DNA of 64,000 nucleotides from Oncomelania hupensis (lineage: Eukaryota > Mollusca > Gastropoda > Littorinimorpha > Pomatiopsidae), in NCBI GenBank assembly GCA_036898135.1, contig CM072513.1, positions 13,443,022-13,507,021 of the forward strand, in the 5' to 3' direction. Below the pieces are notes generated by a model, which was given only the letters and a program-made list of their open reading frames with translations, ran no database searches and was not told the DNA's origin. Position 1 is the stretch's first letter, and every line of letters starts with the position of its first letter. The position numbers were made by a program, and so were the translations under genes. Positions 22,725 through 34,269 of this stretch are shown piece by piece.

Positions 22725-23335
22725 TGGACAGCGTGCGGTAGACAGACAGCGTGCGGTGGACAGACAGCGTATGGTGGACAGACAGCGTACGGTAGACAGA
22801 CAGCGTGCGGTAGACAGACAGCGTACGGTGGACAGACAGCGTACGGTGGACAGACAGACAGACAGCGTGCGGTAGACAGACAGCGTACGGTGGACAGACA
22901 GCGTACGGTGGACAGACAGCGTACGGTAGACAGACAGCGTACGGTGGACAGACAGCGTATGGTAGACAGACAGCGTACGGTGGACAGACAGCGTACGGTG
23001 GACAGACAGCGTACGGTGGACAGACAGCGTACGGTGGACAGACAGCGTACGGTGGACAGACAGCGCGTACGGTGGACAGACAGCGTACGGTGGACAGACA
23101 GCGTACGGTAGACAGACAGCGTACGGTAGACAGACAGCGTACGGTGGACAGACAGCGTACGGTAGACAGACAGCGTACGGTGGACAGACAGCGTACGGTA
23201 AACAGACAGCGTACGGTGGACAGACAGCGTACGGTAGACAGACAGCGTACGGTGGACAGGCAGCGTACGGTAGACAGACAGCGTACGGTGGACAGACAGC
23301 GTACGGTAGACAGACAGCGTACGGTAGACAGATAT
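22725..23335 (+). repeat. 18-bp minisatellite, about 34 copies
   Basis: Unit acagacagcgtacggtgg, alternating with acagacagcgtacggtag in irregular order. 18 bp is a multiple of 3, so all frames tend to be open and long Arg- or Val-rich ORFs appear on both strands. No start context or exon signal marks them as genes. Confidence 0.97.
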
Positions 23336-23812
23336 ACGAACGGGCGTACTTTTTTTTTCCGATGTCATTTTTTGACTCATCTCGCACAGATTTGCACAAA
23401 CCTGGAATTTATGTATTTAATTTTTTTTTTTTATGGAGGGTGGTGGGAGGAAGATGGAGAAGAGGAGTACACAGACTCACGTTGCTATGCATGCGAGTCA
23501 ACAAACTGAACCAAGACCAAGTAAGAGTAAAGGAGCGTCTTCATTCGGTTAATTTGAGAAAGCTTTTCAGTCTTTGAAACCATTGGTTTCTACAGCAGGA
23601 TTTAATGAGTGTAGTGCCCATTTCTTCTCTCATGCTTCCCAAACCTTCACCAGCCCTGAACGGAGCTCGGTGCCAATTCACTGCAAGTGGTCTGTCATCT
23701 TGTGACGATACTGCAAGTATATCTGTATGAAAACAGTTCCTGACATAGCAAAACCCTTGAACTGCAAATGTCTTTATCTATCAAGCTGAAGGCAGAGAAA
23801 CAGCATTATCAC

Positions 23813-23923
23813 CATGTTGACAGTTGTCCCCAGAGTAGCCAGGCAGACATTGACAGTGATAATTGTTGATACCATCCACACAACTGCCGTGCAGACATGG
23901 ACCACTTGCACACTCATCCACGT
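23813..23923 (-). CDS. EGF-like exon 6, one codon short
   Basis: 111 bp, phase 1-1. Acceptor GTTTCAG, donor GTGATA. It encodes [15 protein letters not shown], then VDGINNYHC, then [11 protein letters not shown]. The C2-C3 loop has lost one residue (CLHGSC), which removes the standard O-fucose spacing. It is nearly the same as EGF-like exon 7, with the same unusual donor, so the two are recent duplicates. Confidence 0.9.
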
Positions 23924-24174
23924 CTGAAACCAAGGAACTGTTTTAGTAACATAGCCTATCTGTAAAAGTCTAACACAACGGTGGCTAAGCTGTTTTCATT
24001 GCCACATTTTAATTAAAAGCATTGTCGATCGCTGAAGTAATTTACAGAAAAATATCAGGTTTTAAGCTTCTCCTGATTAAAGAAACTTAGTTTGCGGAGT
24101 GTGAACAAAAACAAAAATTGCCCCCACAGTCCATCGTGAGATTTCCTAAATGTAGGAAAATCAGGAGATGCGTT

Positions 24175-24612
24175 CCTGCTGCCACAACAACAACAACAAC
24201 GGGTACACCACCAACAGCAGCAGCAATAACCAACAGCAGCAGCAATAACAACAACAACCACAGTAACAGGAGCACCACCACATCAACAACTAGCCTACAA
24301 CAATAAAAAAAACTAGCTGACAACATCAACAACTAGCCTTTAACAAAATCAACAATTAACCTACAACAACATCAACAACTAGCCTTCAACAACATCAACA
24401 ACTAACCTTCAACAACATCAACTAGACTTCAACAACATCAACAACTAGCCTTCAACAACATCAACAACTAGCCTTCAACAACATCAACAACTAGCCTTCA
24501 ACAACATCAACAACTAACCTACAACAACATCAACAACTAGCCTTCAACAACTAACCTACAACAATAAAAACAACTAGCTGACCACATCAACAATTAGACT
24601 ACAACAATAAAA
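24175..24612 (+). repeat. CAA-rich and 23-bp minisatellite
   Basis: An (ACA)n/CAGCAG stretch runs into an array of units like acaacatcaacaactagcct plus tca. It is intronic, between EGF-like exons 5 and 6. Confidence 0.9.
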
Positions 24613-24883
24613 ACCCTTCTTGTTACAAGATGCATCCTTTTGCTCTTTTTATCACATGTTACTCCTTGTCCTTGCTATGGTGGGACTTTTGGGACCTCGG
24701 CAATTACAATATAAATGGTCTTCTCTAAAACAGGATCAAATATAACTGATCTTTACTGTACGGTTAAAATGAAAACGTATTTTGACTATTTGTTAAGAAA
24801 ATCTTCCTTACGGAGATCTATTGCTAATATTGTTATAGCCTTGTTGACTACGTGCTAAGAATTATGTGAGAATATCATTTCAC

Positions 24884-24997
24884 CTTTCTGGCAGTGATCG
24901 CCACTGTAGCCTGAAGGACACTGGCACTGATAACTGTTGACGTGATCTACGCAAGTGCCACCGTTATCACACGGGCTGCTGCTGCAATCATCAATGT
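24884..24997 (-). CDS. EGF-like exon 5, calcium-binding type
   Basis: 114 bp, phase 1-1. Acceptor TTGCAG, donor GTGAAA. It encodes [16 protein letters not shown], then VDHVNSYQC, then [11 protein letters not shown]. Six Cys, O-glucose (CSSSPC), O-fucose (CDNGGTC) and hydroxylation consensus present. Confidence 0.92.
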
Positions 24998-25158
24998 CTG
25001 CAAGGAACACATCATGAATTGGTCTTATTGAGCCTGCTCTCAAACAGCTGCTCCGGTATCCTCTTTAAGGCAAAACTCTTTAAGGACATTTCCAAAGAAG
25101 AAAAGACTTGCGAGTATTGCTTTTACGAATATACTATTAGAACTACTAGTAGAGCATC

Positions 25159-25204
25159 CTATCCTATCCTATCTAATCCCGTAACTCTGAGGTCGTTGGG
25201 GCAC
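25159..25204 (-). mobile_element. 46-bp RTE 3'-end insertion with 13-bp target duplication
   Basis: The segment reads, on the minus strand, the last bases of the RTE family seen at 3040 (GTGCCCC...GAGTTACGGGAT, then GGATA repeats). It is flanked by a perfect duplication ctagtagagcatc (25146-25158 and 25205-25217). This is an extremely 5'-truncated retrotransposition event. Confidence 0.85.
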
Positions 25205-25530
25205 CTAGTAGAGCATCAATGCAAATAAGAATGTTGGTAAATAAACTCTTCTAAGCGACGCGGTTGCCGACATGTACACTAGTATACTTCACGGTCCAAC
25301 CTATTTCACGCGTTTTTGCGTATTGCTAAAGCGTGGCATGCTCACATATTATCAGAAGCTAACTAATACATATAAACCAAAGGATGGGATAGGATAGGAA
25401 GAGGCACCTAACTGAAGAGATTCTTGACAGAAGAGCTCACACGTACTAATTATTGGCGTACAATTCGTAACGCGCCTGTGGATATAATTAAAACTATGAA
25501 ATTTGGATAAGCACAGTCATGATTGTATAC

Positions 25531-25644
25531 CTGTATGACAGTTGGGATCCGTAAAGCCAGGAACACAGTTACATTGATAGCCATTGACTTGATCCACACA
25601 GCTGCCTCCGTTTTGACAGGGGTCACTGACACACTCGTCTGTGC
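25531..25644 (-). CDS. EGF-like exon 4
   Basis: 114 bp, phase 1-1. Acceptor CAACTTAG before GCACAG, donor GTATAC. It encodes GTDECVSDPCQNGGSC, then VDQVNGYQC, then NCVPGFTDPNC. The usual D-I-D-E-C start is G-T-D-E-C, so calcium binding may be weaker. Six Cys and both O-glycan consensus motifs are kept. Confidence 0.92.
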
Positions 25645-26233
25645 CTAAGTTGGTGACAGAGGTAATGCCCGTGTACACAGTACGTTCACTACCAGCAAGT
25701 AAAGGTACAGGAAAATGTACTACACAAGATTTACTCTCATGGTCTTTGGTCGTAGAGTAGATAGTCGCTCGGGACTTCCTTTTTCTCAGGTCTAGCTTTG
25801 TAAGGGTAGTGCCTATCTGACACTTCTTTAACTTTCCGGTCTACAAGAGAGCAAGGCACAAATTCACAGCTGAGGGGACGTGTTATTCTTATCCGACGTT
25901 CTGTTTTCTGAGCCCCGTGGACAGTTGCGGATACTCACCTAAGTCTACTTACGAGCCAGACTAGTTTCTTCTGCATTACTTCTCAAACAAGAAGTGTGCA
26001 CTAAACACTATGTTGTCACGCAACTCGAACATGCACACAATATGGTAGTAATCTTGAATGTCCATTATGACGCTACAAGTCTGACACCATGATGGGAAGA
26101 AGAAACGAGTGTTTTTTTTTTACAAGTAATGCTCATTTGTACTGCGTTCGATTTATTTTGGTAAATGCTACAGACGAAACAGCCCACAAAGTGAGATAAA
26201 TAATTACTATTTTTCAACTAATTTGTGTCTTAC
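25645..26233. other. Intron sequence, nothing assigned
   Basis: Between EGF-like exons 3 and 4. No repeat family or exon recognised. Confidence 0.45.
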
Positions 26234-26347
26234 CAACTTTGCACTGTAGACCGGTAAATCCAGGGGTGCACATGCACTGGAAATTGTTCACCAGATCAGT
26301 ACAAGTTGCACCGTTCTTACAGGGTCCGCTGGCGCACTCATCTATGT
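26234..26347 (-). CDS. EGF-like exon 3, calcium-binding type
   Basis: 114 bp, phase 1-1. Acceptor TTGTGCAG, donor GTAAGA. It encodes [16 protein letters not shown], then TDLVNNFQC, then [11 protein letters not shown]. All six Cys are present, with O-glucose (CASGPC), O-fucose (CKNGATC) and hydroxylation consensus. Confidence 0.92.
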
Positions 26348-26739
26348 CTGCACAACCAAACTGGGATCTATCAAGCCAGGGCCTAATCTAAACTTAATCA
26401 CTGAGGACACGCCTGAATTACCAAAATGTAATGTTACATCATGCGCGCCGCGTGTTAGATCAGATTGCTGATCTGGTGGACGACAGCCTCCTGCTCGCTG
26501 TAGGCCTACTTGGTTCTACAATCTACAACCGAACTAATCACTGCATAAATATCCCTGACCTCTGCCTTCACATATATGCCTGGCTATTCACACTTTTCTG
26601 CTATCCTATGCACCAACGGGAATCCCCTCTATGAAAAATACTTCCGGTTTTTTTTCTCCGCGTGTTTTAGTGAGTTATTTCCAAATATTCAAGAATAATA
26701 ACATGTGTCACTGGCCACCTGTATCGTACCCTCACATAT

Positions 26740-26951
26740 TTTTATTTTTTTTGCTGCAGTTTATTATCCCTTTCTATCGCCAGTGGCGCGCCTAAACCCT
26801 ACCTACCTAACATTATTTGTGAATTTTTGAAAAATATTCGGAAAAACATAACGCCCAGATGCTGGCTCGAACCCACACCTGTCAGGCGCCATTGGTTTCT
26901 GGCTTGTGGACAAGGCAAGTTAGTCCCGCCTTAGCCCACTTGGCCACAACG
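26740..26951 (-). mobile_element. tRNA-like SINE, sister of the 16955 copy
   Basis: On the minus strand: GTGGCCAAGTGGGCTAAGGC, a single ACTTGCCTTGTCCACAAGCC block, GTGTGGGTTCGAGCC, then CATCTGGGCGTTATG, and an A-rich 3' end (plus-strand T-run near 26741). It is less expanded than the 16955 copy, which helps to define the family. Confidence 0.8.
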
Positions 26952-27354
26952 CTTGCATAACATAGTCAGTTACTTCGTGTTTTGTGAAGGTTGCGACGGC
27001 GAAGCTATGGAAAACTACAAGAGTTTTCAGGTCCTGTTTCACTTTCTGTCGATGATCGACGCACCTCCGAAGTCGCCACAAATACAGGCCTCTACGATTG
27101 TTTTTTGCATTCTTTCACTGAGCATGTACTTCCTCCACCGTTTTTATACTTATCCCATTCGTTTTCTGGCTCTAACAATCGTCGTTTTCGGCAATTTGCC
27201 ATATTTCAAAGTCACGCATCAAGCTTTGATAAAAGCAAAACAAGACAAACCGGAACTTGGTTTCATATAACCTCGTTTTAATTTATAATGGCGATACCCA
27301 CGAGTTTTTATGAGAGGTGCCGGAAAGTTGTGAATTCCTCCAACATGTACAACC

Positions 27355-27619
<265 letters not shown>

Positions 27620-27884
27620 ACATTGGAGTATTTTGGTACTAGTCAATTACCCTGTGAGAATCTTTATTCCACTAGCTAGCTAGCCTTACATATTTGTTTG
27701 TGCAGAATCTTTAGGTTTTTAACAAACAGAGGAAAATTAATCTGGAAATGGATGTTAAGTAGGCTAAATGCTCATTATCAAGCTTGTTCCCATCCACAAA
27801 CTAGCATTCCTAGTCTCTGCTACCTTCAGCAAAACGCGCCTCTGGTAAATGCAGCAACGTGAATATTGTAAAGCAAGCTAGATA

Positions 27885-29530
27885 CATTGTTAATGGAACA
27901 ATGAATAAGGCTGCTAGCAACATTGTTAATGGAACAATGAATAAGGCTGCTAGCAACATTGTTAATGGAACAATGAATAAGGCTGCTACCTACATTGTTA
28001 ATGGAACAATGAATAAGGCTGCTAGCTACATTGTTAATGGAACAATGAATAAGGCTGCTAGCTACATTGTTAATGGAACAATGAATAAGGCTGCTAAATA
28101 CATTGTTAATGGAACAATGAATAAGGCTGCTACCTACATTGTTAATGGAACAATGAATAAGGCTGCTAAATACATTGTTAATGGAACAATGAATAAGGCT
28201 GCTAGCTACATTGTTAATGGAACAATGAATAAGGCTGCTAAATACATTGTTAATGGAACAATGAATAAGGCTGCTAGCAACATTGCTAATGGAACAATGA
28301 ATAAGGCTGCTACCTACATTGTTAATGGAACAATGAATAAGGCTGCTAAATACATTGTTAATGGAACAAAGAATAAGGCTGCTAAATACATTGTTAATGG
28401 AACAATGAATAAGGCTGCTAAATACATTGTTAATGGAACAAAGAATAAGGCTGCTAAATACATTGTTAATGGAACAATGAATAAGGCTGCTAGCAACATT
28501 GCTAATGGAACAATGAATAAGGCTGCTAAATACATTGTTAATGGAACAATGAATAAGGCTGCTAGCAACATTGCTAATGGAACAATGAATAAGGCTGCTA
28601 CCTACATTGTTAATGGAACAATGAATAAGGCTGTTAGCAACATTGCTAATGGAACAATGAATAAGGCTGCTACCTACATTGTTAATGGAACAATGAATAA
28701 GGCTGCTAGCTACATTGTTAATTGAACAATGAATAAGGCTGCTAAATACATTGTTAATGGAACAATGAATAAGGCTGCTAGCAACATTGCTAATGGAACA
28801 ATGAATAAGGCTACTAAATACATTGTTAATGGAACAATGAATAAGGCTGCTAAATACATTGTTAATGGAACAAAGAATAAGGCTGCTAAATACATTGTTA
28901 ATGGAACAATGAATAAGGCTGCTAGCAACATTGCTAATGGAACAATGAATAAGGCTGCTAAATACATTGTTAATGGAACAATGAATAAGGCTGCTAGCAA
29001 CATTGCTAATGGAACAATGAATAAGGCTACTAAATACATTTTTAATGGAACAAAGAATAAGGCTGCTAAATACATTGTTAATGGAACAAAGAATAAGGCT
29101 GCTAAATACATTGTTAATGGAACAAAGAATAAGGCTGCTAAATACATTGTTAATGGAACAAAGAATAAGGCTGCTAAATACATTGTTAATGGAACAATGA
29201 ATAAGGCTGCTAGCTACATTGTTAATGGAACAAAGAATAAGGCTGCTAAATACATTGTTAATGGAACAATGAATAAGGCTGCTAAATACATTGTTAATGG
29301 AACAATAAATAAGGCTGCTAAATACATTGTTAATGGAACAATGAATAAGGCTGCTAAATACATTGTTAATGGAACAATAAATAAGGCTGCTAGCTACATT
29401 GTTAATGGAACAATGAATAAGGCTGCTAAATACATTGTTAATGGAACAATGAATAAGGCTGCTAAATACATTGTTAATGGAACAATGAATAAGGCTGCTA
29501 AATACATTGTTAATGGAACAATAAATAATG
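27885..29530 (+). repeat. 36-bp minisatellite abutting an EGF donor
   Basis: Unit gttaatggaacaatgaataa plus ggctgct and a variable part (aaatacatt, agctacatt, agcaacatt, acctacatt). About 46 copies. It ends about six bases from the exon 29536-29649, inside the first bases of the intron. 36 is a multiple of 3, so ORFs of 250-600 residues run through it on both strands; they are artefacts and out of the EGF frame. Confidence 0.97.
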
Positions 29531-29535
29531 CTTAC

Positions 29536-29649
29536 CTGTCTGACACTGGGCATCAGTGAATCCGGCACCACAGCTACAGGTATAACTGTTAATCCCATCA
29601 TTGCAGGTACCGTTATTTTGGCACGGCGAACTTTTGCAGTCGTCAATAT
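29536..29649 (-). CDS. EGF-like exon 2, calcium-binding type
   Basis: 114 bp, phase 1-1. Acceptor GCTGACAG, donor ACAG/GTAAGC. Six Cys: [16 protein letters not shown], then NDGINSYTC, then [11 protein letters not shown]. It has the D-I-D-D-C calcium start, O-glucose consensus CKSSPC, O-fucose consensus CQNNGTC and hydroxylation consensus. A 36-bp minisatellite starts about six bases into the following intron. Confidence 0.92.
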
Positions 29650-30022
29650 CTGTCAGCAATATAACAGATAGACTATAAGGTAAAGCACTATAGACAAAGT
29701 TTACTAACTTATCAAGTTGTTACAACAGAAGTTACAAAATAGTCTCTCCGTTACCTCTTGTCCCTCATTCAGACACTAATACTTCTCTTTATTGCGCTGC
29801 AGCATTGACCTCTTTGTTCACTTACCAATAAAGTAGTTTGTATCCATCTATTCTTATAATAAGCAGACACAAATTATTACGTGACCATCTCTTTCTCACA
29901 ACTGCAATGTCTGTAACACAGAACAACATCCCATGTCTGTAACACAGGACAACATCCCATGTCTGTAACACAGGACAACTCCCATGTCTGTAACACAGGA
30001 CAACTCGTCCTGCAGCACTCAC

Positions 30023-30142
30023 TTGTTGTACAATTAGCATCAGTGAATCCAGGTGCGCAAGTACAGGTAAACTGCTGTGTGTAGCCCGCCCTTGTACAAC
30101 TGCCACCGTTGTGACATGGGTCAACATCGCATGGGTCTACGT
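30023..30142 (-). CDS. EGF-like exon 1 (first in the transcript)
   Basis: 120 bp, phase 1-1, acceptor TGTTACAG, donor GTGAGT. It encodes DVDPCDVDPCHNGGSC, then a longer C3-C4 loop (TRAGYTQQFT), then CTCAPGFTDANC. It is two codons longer than the standard 38-codon exon and is the most divergent repeat. It lacks the O-glucose consensus and the hydroxylation consensus but keeps the O-fucose consensus CHNGGSC. This fits an N-terminal edge repeat. Confidence 0.88.
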
Positions 30143-31790
30143 CTGTAACAATACCAAGGTCGTGACAGATCTATGGCACTCATTACAGCATAGTCTTGTT
30201 CATAGTTCAGTCGACAGTTTAACAATATCAGTATAATGCAAAGTGGCTGAGACTAGACAAAACTTCCTCCTTGGCTACGCTGAAAGTTATTAGTAGGCCT
30301 AGATCAATTATGTTTGGCTTATCTTGAATAAGCAAAATGAGGGTGGAAAATTATTACTGAATTGTGCATTATTCATTAAAACCATTTCCGCACTGTAATA
30401 TGAAATGTATTGGATGTTGCGCGGAGAGAAGTATTTTGTCTCAAATAGTTTGGATAAAGTACATGCGAGAGAGTGGATGATATCATAAAAGTGATAAGGT
30501 ATGGATGAAAGGTGGAAGAATAATTTTACGGAAGGTGTCTGCTGCGAAATGTGAGCGAGGATTATAACCTTCAGAGGGCAAGACAGAGTATGAGCAAATA
30601 TAATAAGTTTTTGAATATGCGCACTGCAGCTTGAGTTTCAAAGAAGAAATACCTTCTTTTTTTTTTAGTGTCGTGGATCTTCTTATGATTTTGAATTCTC
30701 TAGAGGAAATTGACAGGACACAATAGGCAGTGACAGTGTTTGTTCAGTGGCAGACAGTTGGTAACGTTAGAAGATTAAGTTATCTTTGAGAATAACTTCG
30801 TTGGTCTGTAAAAATAGCCTTTTTTTGAATGAGCAGTAAAGCTAAAGAAAAGTAGCTTATTCCAATGGGAGTGTTGAAAGTCTAGTTTGTGACTATTGCC
30901 TTGTTGGCATGTTAGTGCGTGTGACGTGACGTCACTTGTGCTGGAAGTACTGCCAGGATTGGTATAGTGTAGTACATTAATGCTGTGTCAATCTCCAACA
31001 CCATGGCGGGGAAACTCGGCGGTAGTTCCTTCTCACCATAAGCCGTATTGGGTACGTAAAACTAAAGCTTACCTTTTATTTTGTCGGCGACAGTGTTGTG
31101 CGACTATTGGCGTGAGGTTGCACTAGGCTGTGGTAGTAAGCGTGGGTGTTGTTGAATGTGTATGACAGTTATTTAGTCATCATTCATGCAACACATTATC
31201 CCATTTCATCTTCACGTATCATATTTTCATATTGTAGTTATAATAATGTGCGGGTATTATATTGATGTCAATTGAATATGTATGGTGACGATTTTGGTGG
31301 AATTCCTGTGTAGCTAGCTAGTGTCATCACGAAGGATAATAGTGATGCACAGAGCTAAAAGGAACAACTGAGTTAGATGGAGAGAGAGGGGTGGGGGTGG
31401 GGAATGAAAGGGGGAATATTGGGAACGTTGGATACATCCGGGATAGACTGCGATTACCTCGGATGCATTAATTGTTGCAGGCTTATCTTACCTTTCTACG
31501 TTCTACTTACTTCACCTCTGCTCTTCATTGTGAGGTGGTTTTTACGTGATCGCCTGTCTTCGTCCAAGTCATCGTCTACCCCTTTCTTGGTGACGACCAA
31601 CCTGCCTGGGCCTTCTTTCCTGACCACATGCGTAACATTTGTTGTTACCGGAAGTGGCAAGTTCCGGGCAAGCCGCAAGTCCCGACATCCTACCACGTGG
31701 ATCCCCATCGAACCTCATCATCTCTCACCAGGTGTAGACGTTCCCATCTACTATCTATTCCCTTTCCTTCTCCCTCCTCCTTGTGACTTT
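30143..31790. other. Intron sequence, unassigned
   Basis: Long stretch 5' of the first EGF exon. The plus strand has an ATGGCGGGGAAACTCGGCGG near 31003, but a stop follows at once. A plus ORF from 31377 has no recognised domain. The exon linking the N-terminal module to the EGF repeats could lie here, but I could not identify it. Confidence 0.4.
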
Positions 31791-31794
31791 GACT

Positions 31795-32885
31795 GTCTCT
31801 GTTGTCATGTTGATGCCATTGTCATTGTTCATTGTTATCTCTATTGTCATGTTGATGCCATTGTCATTGTTCATTGTTATCCCTATTCTCATGTTGATGC
31901 CATTGTCATTGTTCATTGTTATCTCTATTGTCATGTTGATGCCATTGTCATTGTTCATTGTTATCCCTATTCTCATGTTGATGCCATTGTCATTGTTCAT
32001 TGTTATCCCTATTCTCATGTTGATGCCATTGTCATTGTTCATTGTTATCTCTATTGTCATGTTGATGCCATTGTCATTGTTCATTGTTATCTCTAATCTC
32101 ATGTTGATGCCATTGTCATTGTTCATTGTTATCTCTGTTGTCATGTTGATGCCATTGTCATTGTTCATTGTTATCTCTATTGTCATGTTGATGCCATTGT
32201 CATTGTTCATTGTTATCTCTGTTGTCATGTTGATGCCATTGTCATTGTTCATTGTTATCTCTGTTGTCATGTTGATGCCATTGTCATTGTTCATTGTTAT
32301 CTCTATTCTCATGTTGATGCCATTGTCATTGTTCATTGTTATCTCTGTTGTCATGTTGATGCCATTGTCATTGTTCATTGTTATCTCTGTTGTCATGTTG
32401 ATGCCATTGTCATTGTTCGTTGTTATCTCTATTCTCATGTTGAGGCCATTGTCATTGTTCATTGTTATCTCTGTTGTCATGTTGATGCCATTTTCATTGT
32501 TCACTGTTATCGCTATTCTCTTGTTGAGGCCATTGTCATTGTTCATTGTTATCTCTATTCTCATGTTGATGCCATTGTCATTGTTCATTGTTATCTCTAT
32601 TCTCATGTAGAGGCCATTGTCATTGTTCATTGTTATCTCTATTCTCATGTTGATGCCATTGTCATTGTTCATTGTTATCTCTGTTGTCATGTTGATGCCA
32701 TTGTCATTGTTCATTGTTACCTCTATTCTCATGTTGATGCCATTGTCATTGTTCATTGTTACCTCTATTCTCATGTTGATGCCATTGTCATTGTTCATTG
32801 TTATCTCTATTCTCATGTTGATGCCATTGTCATTGTTCATTGTTATCTCTATTCTCATGTTGGTGCTATTGTGATTGTTCATTGT
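31795..32885 (+). repeat. 42-bp minisatellite, about 26 copies
   Basis: Unit cattgtcattgttcattgtt plus atctctattgtcatgttgatgc in parts; variants ctattctc and ctgttgtc alternate. 42 is a multiple of 3, giving long artefactual ORFs on both strands. An AATAAA lies at about 32951. Confidence 0.96.
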
Positions 32886-33054
32886 TTTTCATCCCATCAC
32901 TTTTATTGAGTTTAGCGTGTGTCAGTGAATGTTAGTTGGTTTAGTTGTATGAATAAAGTGTGATCATAAATCTTTATTTGTTACATGTTGTACGTGTTTG
33001 TGCCTTCTTTATTTTTTCGTTTCAGCGACTGAAGGACGTCCGGTCGATCAGGAG

Positions 33055-33402
33055 CGCTTGTGTGAGTGCCTGCGCCTGTACTTGTGTGAGTGCCTGCGCC
33101 TGTACTTGTGTGAGTGCCTGCGCCTGTACTTGTGTGAGTGCCTGCGCGTTTACTTGTGTGAGTGCCTGCGCGTGTACTTGTGTGAGTGCCTGCGCCTGTA
33201 CTTGTGTGAGTGCCTGCGCCTGTACTTGTGTGAGTGCCTGCGCGTGTACTTGTGTGAGTGCCTGCGCGTGTACTTGTGTGAGTGCCTGCGCCTGTACTTG
33301 TGTGAGTGCCTGCGCGTGTACTTGTGTGAGTGCCTGCGCCTGTACTTGTGTGAGTGCCTGCGCGTGTACTTGTGTGAGTGCCTGCGCCTGTACTTGTGTC
33401 TG
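33055..33402 (+). repeat. 24-bp minisatellite, about 14 copies
   Basis: Unit gtgtgagtgcctgcgcctgt plus actt, with c/g variants. Every unit contains GTGAGT on the plus strand, and the array is preceded at 33004-33025 by a pyrimidine tract ending TTTCAG. No plus-strand gene was identified, so this may be coincidence. Confidence 0.95.
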
Positions 33403-33554
33403 ATCGGTTCGCGACATTGAGAATATATTTATTAAGGATGAAAACTACTTGACTGGCGTTATGTGTGGTTTTACAAATTTTGCGAGCTCACTGACGAAAG
33501 TTAACAATAAACCTGTTTTGTGTAATAAGATAGGCCATATTACCATTATAGCAA

Positions 33555-33940
33555 CATACTCACTCTCTCTCTCTTCCTCTGTCTCTCTCTCTGTCTCTCT
33601 CTGTCTCTTTCTCAAGTCCACACAAACACACAGATATGAGAGCAGACAGACCAAACATTTGCAAAAACACACGCAGGCATATAAACACAGACACAAAGAC
33701 ATATACACACATAGACATAAACACACAAAGACACACACCGATGAGCATACACACATACATAACACATACAGAAAAACACACAGATATACATATACAGACG
33801 TACACAAACATGCATACACACAGAGACAAACACAAACAGGCACACACACACACACCCCTATACACACACACACACCCACGCAGAGACGCACACAGGCATA
33901 TACACAGACAGACACTAAGACAGACAGTCACATAATTCAC
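33555..33940 (+). repeat. (TC)n then degenerate (ACACAG)n tract
   Basis: Low-complexity sequence. Open frames on either strand are compositional artefacts. Confidence 0.85.
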
Positions 33941-34269
33941 ACAACTACCCCACCACAACACACCACACCTAACGACTTTCACAAACTGTTTATGAGACAT
34001 TGCAAACATGGTGATAAGGATTTGTGATGAACAGCTGAGCTGAGTTTGTTGATACAAAGAGATAATCCCAGCTTACCCCAAGCCTTGATGGTAAAACAAT
34101 GGGACTGACTGCTGCGTCTGCAAACACACGTAGAAAACATTTCCATTGAACATATTTGACAGATTGACTTAGTCACTGATTGAGTCATTAATCACAGGCG
34201 GCGGAAGCGGGGGGGCAAGGGGGGCACTGGCCCCCTCCAGAAAAATATTGGGGGGGCAAACCTATACAT

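Noticed and set aside
22725..23335. CRISPR-like direct repeats
   Set aside because: Units are contiguous with no unique spacers; eukaryotic intronic minisatellite.
22673..23509. Long Arg/Val-rich ORFs on both strands that could look like a repeat protein
   Set aside because: All come from the 18-bp minisatellite; several frames are open at once and none has exon signals.
27826..29646. 606-codon minus-strand ORF of [12 protein letters not shown] repeats
   Set aside because: It is the 36-bp minisatellite read in a frame different from the EGF exon it overlaps; unit length divisible by three explains the openness.
29822..30127. Alternative-frame ORF over EGF-like exon 1
   Set aside because: It is a shifted reading of the EGF exon; the phase 1 frame gives the six-cysteine pattern.
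31377..31790. Plus-strand protein gene starting MEREGWGWG
   Set aside because: No recognised domain, the frame runs straight into a minisatellite, and no splice or start context supports it.
31755..32882. 375-codon ORF of NDNGINM repeats
   Set aside because: Product of the 42-bp minisatellite, open on both strands; no coding evidence.
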